A DNA stretch of 5,305 nt from Eubacteriales Family XIII. Incertae Sedis bacterium. Lineage in GTDB: Bacteria; Bacillota; Clostridia; Peptostreptococcales; Anaerovoracaceae. Position 1 is the first letter of the stretch. Every line of letters starts with the position of its first letter. The stretch covers positions 1 to 5,305 of the forward strand of contig JAITKU010000222.1 of assembly GCA_031278255.1 (NCBI GenBank). The letters are read 5' to 3'. The position numbers and the translations under genes were made by a program. Positions 1 to 5,305 of this stretch are shown here, piece after piece. A model generated the notes under the pieces. It worked only from the letters and a program-made list of their open reading frames with translations. It ran no database searches and was not told the DNA's origin.

Positions 1-118
1 CGAAGTGAACGAAGAGAGCGGAGGAGTGAGGCGAAGCCGAACGTTGCACCCGCCACTGACAGCTTGGAAAGTTGAAACCCGCCGCCTGTAGAGGCGGGGG
101 ACTGACGCCGTCGTTCAA
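1..118 (+). mobile_element. Possible right end of an IS200/IS605-type (TnpB) element
   Basis: No complete gene lies here. Seen in the sequence: a GA-rich stretch at 1-45, an imperfect hairpin with one bulged base at 78-100, and a TCAA tetranucleotide at 115-118. IS200/IS605 elements end in a subterminal bulged hairpin followed by a short cleavage tetranucleotide (TCAA in some members), so the order and spacing fit a right end. Frame 1 is open from the window edge to a TGA at 73-75 and encodes a charged tail beginning RSERRERRSEAK, which could be the last residues of a TnpB protein lying upstream, but no TnpB domain is visible. If correct, the element's 3' end, and any omega RNA, points toward the 3' end of htrA. 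It could instead be a non-mobile intergenic stretch or a non-autonomous remnant. The left end cannot be seen. Confidence 0.42.
78..100 (+). other. Bulged hairpin, candidate subterminal stem of the IS end
   Basis: CCGCCT (82-87) pairs with AGGCGG (92-97) around a GTAG loop. CCC (78-80) then pairs with GGG (98-100), leaving G81 bulged, for nine base pairs in all. GAAA (74-77) sits directly 5' of the foot, where IS200/IS605 guide tetranucleotides lie. There is no T-run after the stem, so it does not look like a plain intrinsic terminator. The pairing is certain; the transposon role is inferred. Confidence 0.5.
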
Positions 119-154
119 ACGGGCGAAATTCGCGCGGGGTTTGCGCGGTGCCCG
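115..154 (-). terminator. htrA: Weak candidate transcription terminator after htrA
   Basis: On the minus strand, 15 bases after the htrA stop, GGGC-type arms pair: 150-154 with 120-124 (five bp). Nested inside, 143-147 pairs with 131-135 (five bp) around a seven-base loop. On the minus strand only TTTGAA follows, so the U-tract is poor. It may slow or end transcription of the operon, but it could also be chance pairing in GC-rich DNA. Confidence 0.22.
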
Positions 155-168
155 CCAAACGATAGGCG

Positions 169-1782
169 CTATTCCAGCGAATCCGTCAGCGTCACCTCAA
201 AACGCAGCGACCGCTTATCCCGGATGATCTCGATCTCCGCCACATCGCCCGACCTGTAGCGCAAAAGGCTTTTGATCAATTCGGAACTCGTGTTGATCTG
301 CTTGCCGTCCACCTCGACGATGACATCCTTTTCTTGAATGCCGGCCGCTTCCGCCGGGGAACCCGGTGTCAGGGCGCTGACGTAGGCGCCGCTGTCCGTG
401 CCGAGATCCAGCTGCGGATCGCTCCGCAGTACATCCGCCACATCCATGGCCTGCACGCCGATATAGACCCTGTGAAATTCGCCCTTTTCTTTCACGCTGT
501 CCACGATGGGCTTGGCCGTGTTGATCGGGATGGCGAAGCCCATGCCCTCGCCGTCTTGATTCCGCGCCGTGTTGATGCCGATCACCTGCCCGAGGCTGTT
601 GACCAATGGCCCGCCGCTGTTGCCCACGTTTATGGCCGCGTCCACCTGAATCAGTCCCTCCATCGGAACGGCGCTCTGCCCCGTGCCGCTCGACGCGATG
701 ATCGTCCTGTCGAGGCCGCTGACCACGCCCTGCGAGACGCTGCTGCGGAAATTCAGGCCCATCGGATTGCCGATGGCCGCGACGTAGGCGCCGATATTCA
801 TCTTGTCGGAATCCCCGAGTTCCGCCGCGATCAGGTTGTCCGCGTTGACCTTTACGATGGCCAGATCGAGCGTCCGCTCATTCCAAAGAACATCCCCCTG
901 CACATCGCGTCCGTCCGGCAGAAGCACCGTGATCGTATCCACCTCGCCGTCCAAAACCACATGGGAATTGGTCAATATGTAGCCGCTCTTATCGACGATG
1001 ATACCCGTGCCGACCCCGCCGGTCCGCTCATCGTAAGCGCCGAAAGGAAAGACCTCCGTCGTGCGCGTGCCGATCGAAGTAATACCAACCACGGACGGTA
1101 TAACCTTGGCGGCGACGGCCTCCGTCGTACTCACCTGATCCGTGGGGCTGATCGTAATCTGCGGGTTTGCCGCCGGATAATAGAAGTTCCCCGTGTTCAC
1201 CGCCGCGATCCCGCCGCCGAAGCCCGCGCTCGCCGCCAGCAAAAGACCGAGTATGACCGCAATGACTTTCTTTGCGTCCACGCCGCCGCGCCCCGCGGCC
1301 TTTTGGCCGATATGTTCATAGGCGGCTTCCCCGCGCCACGGGTACTGCGCGGCCGCGGCGGCCGCGGCCGCCGCATAGGGCGCGGATGACGCGGAAGGCC
1401 GCGCCGTTTCGCCGCGTTGCTCCGCGGCGGGAGACCAAGCGGGCGCCGGGCGCGGGCCGGACGTGAACGCGGCGGCTTGCGCCTCCTCGGCCGGCGCCGC
1501 GTACGCGCGCGCTTTCTCAGGCTCCGCCTCGGGCCTTTCCGGCTCCGCGGCGGGCGGCGTGGGTGCGACGGATGCCGCCGGCGCCTCGGGCGCGGCCGGC
1601 GCGGTGTACGTCACGGCCTCGGGTTCGGACGCGGGCACGGTCTGCGCCCCGGCCTCGGGTTCGGACGCGGAAGAAGCATTGGCGACCAATCGGCCGTTTT
1701 CTACCCGCACGCCCTCCCACTTATCCTCTTCAATCGTGTCAATGACCTTGCCGTCCTCAAATACTATGATGGTTTTCCCCAT
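169..1782 (-). CDS. htrA: HtrA/DegP-like membrane-anchored serine protease with PDZ domain
   Basis: A 537-aa trypsin-fold (S1C) protease that degrades or refolds damaged proteins outside the membrane. The layout is a short cytoplasmic segment (1-35, starting MGKTIIVFEDGK), a long disordered Ala/Pro/Glu-rich linker (about 36-148, with nine alanines at 137-145), one membrane helix (about 171-195), the protease domain (about 220-430) and one PDZ domain (about 440-534). The catalytic triad is complete: His274 in TNSHVV, Asp306 in TLDLAIV and Ser389 in GNSGGP. The ATG at 1782 was chosen because AGGAGG lies five bases upstream; the frame stays open to a TTG at 1815, but that start would cover the ribosome site. 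The gene follows walI after 180 bases, the usual neighbourhood of Bacillota htrA, though walJ is absent. The linker is unusually long. The family call is secure; the exact substrates are unknown. Confidence 0.96.
   Translation of the reverse strand: MGKTIIVFEDGKVIDTIEEDKWEGVRVENGRLVANASSASEPEAGAQTVPASEPEAVTYTAPAAPEAPAASVAPTPPAAEPERPEAEPEKARAYAAPAEEAQAAAFTSGPRPAPAWSPAAEQRGETARPSASSAPYAAAAAAAAAQYPWRGEAAYEHIGQKAAGRGGVDAKKVIAVILGLLLAASAGFGGGIAAVNTGNFYYPAANPQITISPTDQVSTTEAVAAKVIPSVVGITSIGTRTTEVFPFGAYDERTGGVGTGIIVDKSGYILTNSHVVLDGEVDTITVLLPDGRDVQGDVLWNERTLDLAIVKVNADNLIAAELGDSDKMNIGAYVAAIGNPMGLNFRSSVSQGVVSGLDRTIIASSGTGQSAVPMEGLIQVDAAINVGNSGGPLVNSLGQVIGINTARNQDGEGMGFAIPINTAKPIVDSVKEKGEFHRVYIGVQAMDVADVLRSDPQLDLGTDSGAYVSALTPGSPAEAAGIQEKDVIVEVDGKQINTSSELIKSLLRYRSGDVAEIEIIRDKRSLRFEVTLTDSLE
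1348..1374 (-). repeat. Low-complexity GCC/GCG tract encoding nine alanines in HtrA
   Basis: Nine consecutive alanine codons, all GCG or GCC, form overlapping GCGGCCGC words inside the HtrA linker (residues 137-145). Such a tract is prone to replication slippage in steps of three, which would change linker length without breaking the frame. Confidence 0.8.
1614..1670 (-). repeat. Two identical 21-bp direct repeats in the HtrA linker
   Basis: Positions 1614-1634 and 1650-1670 are identical over 21 bases and lie 36 bases (12 codons) apart. Each encodes an ASEPEA hexapeptide in the acidic/proline-rich cytoplasmic linker of HtrA. The in-frame spacing and nucleotide identity suggest a recent duplication within the linker rather than selection on the peptide alone. 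Confidence 0.85.
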
Positions 1783-1787
1783 TGGAA

Positions 1788-1793
1788 CCTCCT
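1788..1793 (-). promoter_or_regulatory. htrA: Ribosome binding site of htrA (AGGAGG)
   Basis: A perfect AGGAGG on the minus strand lies five bases before the ATG at 1782. It fixes the start: the upstream in-frame TTG at 1815 has no such site. Confidence 0.9.
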
Positions 1794-1874
1794 GCAACCT
1801 CTCCGGCTGCCGCAATTGTCATATGAAATAACCGGCTTTTCCGTCACGAACGGCAAGGCGCGCGATCGGTACGC

Positions 1875-1902
1875 ATCGTGCCCGCCGTGTTCTCGCTGTC
1901 AA
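1875..1902 (-). promoter_or_regulatory. htrA: Candidate promoter for htrA
   Basis: A consensus TTGACA -35 box (1902-1897) is followed after 16 bases by CACGAT (1880-1875), a weak -10 that keeps only the A at position 2 and A and T at positions 5-6. The leader to the htrA start would be about 85 bases. AT-rich words just upstream (TATACT and TATTAT within 1904-1918) are alternative -10 boxes without a good -35. The 180-base gap after the tightly packed genes supports a separate promoter here, but the exact one is uncertain. Confidence 0.35.
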
Positions 1903-1962
1903 GATAATAGTATATTAAGAATGTGATAAAACTGTGTGTGTACGCAATTTTTTTGTTGCCTT

Positions 1963-2688
1963 TTATTGCGCATAGGCGTCAACATAGCTTACGGACCCGT
2001 TGCTGTCCGTAATCTTCCACGCGGGAAGCGCCGTGTCCCCCACAAAGGACTCCACCCCCGGCCTGTCCGGATTGACGCGATAGACCAATTCCACATCCCG
2101 GACGATAAGGGCTTCCTCCTTGTCTTTCTCGGGCAAAAGCTGCATGAGGGCTTCTATCGGCTTGATGATTTTGCCCCTTGTGTCGTGCAGTTCGAGGGGC
2201 GTGTACCATTTCCGGCTGAGCTTTGCGACCCGCCCGTCCCGGATCGTGCAGAGGATATAGCTTTCCTCGATGGGGATGTCTCCAAACATGTTCCTGTAGC
2301 GCAGGATCGTTTCCCCGCCCTCTGTTTCCGGGGGCGTCAGGGGCTTTGTGTTTTCCGTCATGAAGCCGCAGCGTTCGAGGACGGCATTCGCCGCGCGCAG
2401 CATGGCTTCGCGGTCCTCGTTGGGGATCGGCGCCTGTTCCGCCAAGGCTTCTTCGATCAGCGCCCCATCCTCCGTTTCCGGCCGGACGTACAGCACGGCC
2501 ATGGGACCGGGCTGCTTGGGCAGTTCCGTTTCAATGAACACCTTATATTCCGTCAATATCCTGCGCAAGGTATCGTCGTCGTCGGCACCGAAGCGCTGCG
2601 TTTCGCGCAAAACATAGGTGCCGAGCAGCACCAGATTCGTCACGAGCAGGGCCACTATCAGGATGTTTTTCGCCTTACCCCAATCCAT
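1963..2688 (-). CDS. yycI: WalI/YycI-like regulatory protein of the WalRK system
   Basis: A 241-aa single-pass membrane protein. It begins MDWGKAKNILIV, the characteristic opening of YycI proteins, with a membrane helix at about residues 8-26 and the rest outside the cell. The C-terminal end (LPAWKI at 221-226, SYVDAY at 234-239) matches the usual last strands of the family. In Bacillus, YycI and YycH form a complex with the sensor kinase WalK through their membrane helices and modulate its activity. The ATG at 2688 was chosen for the family N-terminus; an upstream TTG at 2772 would overlap walH by 76 bases. The gene starts eight bases after the walH stop, with only a distant G-run inside the end of walH as a ribosome site, so translation is probably coupled. 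It is somewhat shorter than the Bacillus protein (about 280 aa). No kinase gene is in the window. Confidence 0.85.
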   Translation of the reverse strand: MDWGKAKNILIVALLVTNLVLLGTYVLRETQRFGADDDDTLRRILTEYKVFIETELPKQPGPMAVLYVRPETEDGALIEEALAEQAPIPNEDREAMLRAANAVLERCGFMTENTKPLTPPETEGGETILRYRNMFGDIPIEESYILCTIRDGRVAKLSRKWYTPLELHDTRGKIIKPIEALMQLLPEKDKEEALIVRDVELVYRVNPDRPGVESFVGDTALPAWKITDSNGSVSYVDAYAQ

Positions 2689-2696
2689 TGCCGCAA

Positions 2697-4214
2697 TCAG
2701 CCCCCATATCCCACGGGCGCGCCCGTATAGAGATCGAAATAAAAATCGACGCCCGCCACGGTCAGCATCCAAATCGGCGGCAGGTCCCGGCCGCCGATCG
2801 GCGCGTCGCGCGCGTCCGACGCCGCGTAAGCCTCCGCCTCCGCGGGCCGCAAAAAGCCGGGCGAAAGATCCGTTACCATCTCCGCCACACGCTCAAACAT
2901 GCGCTCGCCGTCGGAGGCGTCCTCGAGGGGCGCGGCGATTTCCCTCGCCGACAGCACACCGTATATATACGCGAAATGCTCCGTCAAAAGTTCAAAGGGC
3001 GTGTAGGCTCTCGCCGCGGACGCGTTTGCCCCTCCCGATTCGCGCGGCAGTCCGTCGATCATGTCCCTCTTGTAATAACGCGCCTGCCGGCCCGTCACCT
3101 CGATGACCACGGGCTCCGAATTCGGGTAGTATACGGGATACCCGTCGAGCTTGAGGCCGAACGAGAATCTGTACGTCCGCAGGCCGTCCGTGAATATGGT
3201 TTGCACATCTTTCAGATAGATCTGCTTGGACACCGCGTCGCGCGCGCCGGATTCCCCGTGGGAGGCCGCGAAAGCGAGCGCCGTCGTCAGCGCGCCGAAA
3301 AAGCTCGTCGTGCCGCTGCGATCGGAATCCGCCGCGCTGTATTCAAAACTGCCGTCGCGATGGATGACAAGCACTTTTTCCCCGTAGCCGTACATGTAAA
3401 CAGTCGTGCCGTCCCCCTCCGTGATCTTTCGCGTGAAGTCGAAGCGTTTCCCAAAGAAAGCCCGCGTCATTTCGTTCACGCGTTCCTCGTCGCCCGGATC
3501 GATACTGCGCACGTAGGAAAGATTCCGCGGGACCTCGTCCGCACCGAGCGGCAGCATGGTGTCGTTCTCAACGCCGGAAAAGGTTCTGAGCGGATAGTAG
3601 GACGCGTTGCCCAAGGTTTCGATGAAATCGATCAGTTCCCGGAATCCGGCCTCGTTTTCCGCGGCAAGCCTGTAATAGCGCTCGCCCGGATTGTCGCACA
3701 GGAACAAACTCTCGGGGCTGGCTTCGGAATAGGCCGCGCAGGTGAAAACATCGACGGTACTGAGCGGCGCCGGGCGCGGCAGGTTGAATTCCGAGCAGAA
3801 TTCCGCCAGCGGAATCGCAAACGAAAAATCCGCGCGGACGGAGCGCGCGCGCATGACATCCAAAAAATCCTCCTTGCTGATGGCGCCGACCGCAATGTTG
3901 TCGGTGGCGAAGAATTTTTTCAGACCGTTCATGAACGAGGGCGCGTCGCTCCCCGCGGCGCCGTACCACAGCGAGACCGTTTCCGCGGGAACCGTGTAAT
4001 TCTCCGCGCCGAAATTGACGACGATCCGCTCCGGATACAGAACCGCTTCGACGGGAATCGTTTCGACGGTCGCGTCGTTCGTGCCCGGGACGCGAAAAGC
4101 GACGCCGGTGCCGTCGCTCCACAAAAAGTACAAAAGTAGTATCGTGGAAAGCACCAATACTACCAGAAGAATATTCTTTAACCGTTCCGCGAACGCCGCT
4201 TTTTTTACGTTCAT
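2697..4214 (-). CDS. yycH: WalH/YycH-like regulatory protein of the WalRK system
   Basis: A 505-aa protein with a short basic N-terminus, one membrane helix (about residues 13-32, rich in Leu and Val) and a large extracytoplasmic part. It shows no catalytic motif. Identification rests on topology, length close to the family (Bacillus YycH is about 455 aa), its position directly before yycI, and a C-terminal strand pair (PIWMLTVAG then FYFDLYTG, residues 480-498) that parallels the end of the neighbouring YycI; the two families are known to share a fold there. It should hold WalK in check together with YycI. The ATG at 4214 lies 10 bases after the stop of the upstream gene with no clear Shine-Dalgarno, which suggests translational coupling. 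A 483-codon frame open on the other strand (2688-4139) is a GC-bias shadow. Sequence similarity between YycH proteins is low, so the name is likely rather than certain. Confidence 0.75.
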   Translation of the reverse strand: MNVKKAAFAERLKNILLVVLVLSTILLLYFLWSDGTGVAFRVPGTNDATVETIPVEAVLYPERIVVNFGAENYTVPAETVSLWYGAAGSDAPSFMNGLKKFFATDNIAVGAISKEDFLDVMRARSVRADFSFAIPLAEFCSEFNLPRPAPLSTVDVFTCAAYSEASPESLFLCDNPGERYYRLAAENEAGFRELIDFIETLGNASYYPLRTFSGVENDTMLPLGADEVPRNLSYVRSIDPGDEERVNEMTRAFFGKRFDFTRKITEGDGTTVYMYGYGEKVLVIHRDGSFEYSAADSDRSGTTSFFGALTTALAFAASHGESGARDAVSKQIYLKDVQTIFTDGLRTYRFSFGLKLDGYPVYYPNSEPVVIEVTGRQARYYKRDMIDGLPRESGGANASAARAYTPFELLTEHFAYIYGVLSAREIAAPLEDASDGERMFERVAEMVTDLSPGFLRPAEAEAYAASDARDAPIGGRDLPPIWMLTVAGVDFYFDLYTGAPVGYGG

Positions 4215-4224
4215 CGACCGTATG

Positions 4225-4761
4225 TCAATTCTTGAAGAGTTTGTTCAACAGGCTTTGGAGAAACTGCGAGGTTCCCGATTTTTGCGTTTCAAACACCTTG
4301 GCCTCTTCTTCCGTCTTTTCTTTCACGAGGATTCGGTATTCCTTGCCGAAAAGAACGACGCCGTCCGCGTCCACCGTGTCGATCCGGATCATGTAAACGC
4401 CGGGGGCGATGTCCTCAACCTTATGCGTGAAGAAGCTGACGGCGCCCTTGGATTCAAAGCTCTCCTCCATAACGGAAACGAGACGTTTCTCATCGTCCTT
4501 TTTTTTGTCGTACTCCTCCAGTTCCTCGGTCTTGACGATGGCCCATCCCGCGCCGGATTTTTGCTGCAATTCATACGCGCCGATCCGCAGAAGCTTGCCG
4601 GCCTGCGTCACCTTTACGGAAATGAGGAGATTGTTCGCCACGATGGGTTCGTTTTCGGAGGGGTTCACGAGGGTGACGGCGGGATCCGCCGCCGCGAGGG
4701 AAACGGGCGCAAAAACGCAGAGGGCAAACAACATCGCTGTTGTGAGCAAAAACTTTTTCAT
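4225..4761 (-). CDS. Secreted protein of unknown function leading the walH-walI operon
   Basis: A 178-aa protein I do not recognise. It opens MKKFLLTTAMLFALCVF, a typical Sec signal peptide, with cleavage likely after Ala23-Ala25. Cys15 is not in a lipobox, so a lipoprotein is unlikely. The mature part looks like one beta-sandwich, Ig-like domain: alternating strands such as NLLISVKV and GVYMIRIDT, with a lysine/glutamate-rich insert (about residues 80-95). The C-terminal tail (about 150-178) is charged and then amphipathic, ending LLNKLFKN. The start is supported by AAAGGAG eight bases upstream. It is the first gene of the operon and ends 10 bases before walH, so it is likely made together with WalH and WalI, possibly as an extracytoplasmic partner or ligand-sensing factor. 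That role is inferred from position only. It is more lysine-rich than its neighbours. Confidence 0.85.
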   Translation of the reverse strand: MKKFLLTTAMLFALCVFAPVSLAAADPAVTLVNPSENEPIVANNLLISVKVTQAGKLLRIGAYELQQKSGAGWAIVKTEELEEYDKKKDDEKRLVSVMEESFESKGAVSFFTHKVEDIAPGVYMIRIDTVDADGVVLFGKEYRILVKEKTEEEAKVFETQKSGTSQFLQSLLNKLFKN

Positions 4762-4769
4762 GCGCCACG

Positions 4770-4776
4770 CTCCTTT
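4770..4776 (-). promoter_or_regulatory. Ribosome binding site of the secreted-protein gene
   Basis: AAAGGAG on the minus strand ends eight bases before the ATG at 4761. It is the only clear Shine-Dalgarno among the first three genes of the leftward operon. Confidence 0.8.
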
Positions 4777-4795
4777 CCGTTTCTTGCGGTATCAA

Positions 4796-4812
4796 CTGTA
4801 TACAGTATACAG
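4796..4812. promoter_or_regulatory. Perfect 17-bp palindrome, candidate operator
   Basis: CTGTATAC (4796-4803) and GTATACAG (4805-4812) are perfect inverted arms around a single central base. The arm ends 35 bases before the start of the secreted-protein gene and covers its likely -10 box, the usual place for a repressor site. The TGTATAC-type half site resembles operators of GntR-family dimers, but the regulator cannot be named from the site alone, and no regulator gene is in the window. Confidence 0.6.
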
Positions 4813-4826
4813 CATTGTTATTACAA
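4797..4826 (-). promoter_or_regulatory. Candidate promoter of the leftward operon
   Basis: On the minus strand TTGTAA (4826-4821) is followed after 18 bases by TATACA (4802-4797). Transcription would start near 4790, leaving a leader of about 30 bases. The -10 lies inside the 17-bp palindrome, so a protein bound there would block RNA polymerase. A shifted TATACT (4809-4804) is an alternative -10 but has no matching -35. Confidence 0.45.
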
Positions 4827-4858
4827 CAGTATTACGGCGGCTTTAAGAACGCTTTACG

Positions 4859-4887
4859 TTGTCCGATTGCTTTCGATGTAATATAAT
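4859..4887 (+). promoter_or_regulatory. Strong sigma-A promoter of the rightward gene
   Basis: TTGTCC (4859-4864), an exact 17-base spacer, then a consensus TATAAT (4882-4887). Transcription should begin near 4894. It diverges from the leftward operon promoter, with about 30 bases between the two -35 boxes. Confidence 0.75.
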
Positions 4888-5055
4888 ATGCGGTAGGGAA
4901 GAAGCATTCCGCGTGCGGACGCGGGGTTTTCGGGCGGCGGGAACGGCGCCGATCGGTCGAAAACCGGCCGCCGGGGACGGGTCTTGCGAAAAGCGGGACG
5001 CGCGTAATCTTTCGGTTAAAATCGCCGATATATATGACGGAAGTCGGAGCGAATA

Positions 5056-5077
5056 CCGGCACCGAAACGGGTGCCGG
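5056..5077 (+). other. Eight-bp hairpin just before the ribosome site
   Basis: CCGGCACC (5056-5063) pairs perfectly with GGTGCCGG (5070-5077) around a GAAACG loop. It ends nine bases before AGGAGG. No U-tract follows, so it is not a terminator; its position suits control of translation start or mRNA stability. Confidence 0.6.
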
Positions 5078-5086
5078 CGTCCGAAA

Positions 5087-5092
5087 AGGAGG
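5087..5092 (+). promoter_or_regulatory. Ribosome binding site of the dioxygenase-like gene (AGGAGG)
   Basis: AGGAGG within AAGGAGGT lies five bases before the ATG at 5098. It supports this start over any codon in the leader. Confidence 0.9.
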
Positions 5093-5097
5093 TCCCT

Positions 5098-5305
5098 ATG
5101 CAGAAAGCCTATCTCGTGCCGCATCCCCCGCTGATCGTCCCCGGCATAGGCGCCGGAAACGAGATCCCGGATACGCGCCGCGCCTACGAGCAGGCGGCGG
5201 CCGAGGCCGCCGCCGCGAAACCCGAGACCGTGATCATCTTCTCCCCGCACAGCGTCCTGTACAGCGACTATATCCATATCTCGCCGGGCGGATCGGCCGC
5301 GGGGG
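5098..5305 (+). CDS. Class III extradiol dioxygenase-like (LigB/AmmeMemoRadiSam) protein, N-terminal part
   Basis: Only the first 69 codons are present; the gene runs off the window. The start MQKAYLVPHPPLIVPGIG and the later FSPHSVLY and HISPGG are hallmarks of the LigB-like (class III extradiol dioxygenase) domain. His9 (VPHPP) and His51 (SPHS) match the two histidine metal ligands of the fold. In clostridia, proteins that open this way usually continue into a C-terminal AMMECR1 domain and sit beside a radical-SAM gene (the AmmeMemoRadiSam set), whose role is still poorly defined. Whether AMMECR1 follows here cannot be seen. The protein should be cytoplasmic, as there is no signal peptide. 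It has its own strong promoter, a long leader and a good AGGAGG. A plain ring-cleaving dioxygenase is the alternative but is less likely given the opening motif. Confidence 0.85.
   Translation, partial: MQKAYLVPHPPLIVPGIGAGNEIPDTRRAYEQAAAEAAAAKPETVIIFSPHSVLYSDYIHISPGGSAAG

Larger units (their letters stand above)
4894..5097 (+). promoter_or_regulatory. Long structured 5' leader of the dioxygenase-like gene
   Basis: About 200 bases lie between the predicted transcription start and the ATG at 5098, with no convincing small gene. Three pairings are visible. First, CCGCGT/ACGCGG around GCGG (4909-4924), followed by GGTTTT. Second, GGCGGC (4933-4938) with GCCGCC (4967-4972), enclosing CGGT/ACCG (4954-4966) and leaving a 15-base bulge. 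Third, an eight-bp hairpin at 5056-5077. I recognise no known riboswitch consensus. It may be a regulatory leader or simply a GC-rich untranslated region. Confidence 0.4.

Noticed and set aside
61..118. CRISPR repeat unit suggested by GTTGAAACC-like sequence
   Set aside because: Only one copy is present and there are no spacers; the hairpin and TCAA fit a transposon end better.
334..1389. 351-codon open frame on the plus strand opposite htrA
   Set aside because: It lies wholly opposite a protease with an intact catalytic triad; its product is Arg/His/Asp-rich with no domain, as expected from GC-biased antisense codons.
2688..4139. 483-codon open frame on the plus strand opposite walH
   Set aside because: The minus-strand frame has a membrane helix, fits the operon spacing and has YycH-like ends. 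The plus product is low-complexity and Arg-rich, with no ribosome site.
4797..4831. WalR box in the leftward operon promoter
   Set aside because: TGT-type half sites occur (TGTAAT, TGTATA), but their starts are 7 or 14 bases apart rather than the required 11.
4909..4930. Intrinsic terminator or attenuator early in the leader
   Set aside because: The stem is only six bp and is followed by GG and four T, too weak to call a terminator; kept only as part of the leader description.
4859..5134. 91-codon plus-strand frame through the leader
   Set aside because: Its start overlaps the -35 box, it has no ribosome site, and it runs into the dioxygenase-like gene in another frame.

Overview
This GC-rich window most likely comes from an anaerobic Bacillota of the Clostridia type. 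The evidence is a walH/walI (yycH/yycI) pair next to an HtrA protease, AGGAGG-type ribosome sites, sigma-A-like promoters, and a divergent gene of the LigB-like/AmmeMemoRadiSam kind that is common in clostridia. The host assignment is inference from gene content.

Layout. Positions 1-118 hold no complete gene. They carry a bulged hairpin and a TCAA tetranucleotide that look like the right end of an IS200/IS605 (TnpB) element arriving from outside the window. From 4761 down to 169, four genes read leftward on the minus strand: a 178-aa secreted protein of unknown function, walH/yycH (505 aa), walI/yycI (241 aa), and a membrane-anchored HtrA serine protease (537 aa). The first three are packed with gaps of 10 and 8 bases. 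htrA follows after a 180-base AT-rich gap that probably holds its own promoter. The 336-base region 4762-5097 is a divergent control region. It has a perfect 17-bp palindrome over the likely -10 box of the leftward operon, a strong promoter for the rightward gene, and a roughly 200-base structured leader. From 5098 the rightward gene encodes the N-terminus of a class III extradiol dioxygenase-like protein, cut by the window edge.

How the genes fit together. In Bacillus and relatives, WalH and WalI are single-pass membrane proteins that bind the sensor kinase WalK and tune the WalRK cell-wall two-component system; walJ and htrA often end that operon. Here walH, walI and htrA are kept, but walR and walK do not precede walH, walJ does not lie between walI and htrA, and a small secreted protein leads the operon. 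All four products are predicted to act at or outside the membrane, so the cluster reads as a cell-envelope sensing and quality-control module separated from its kinase and regulator.
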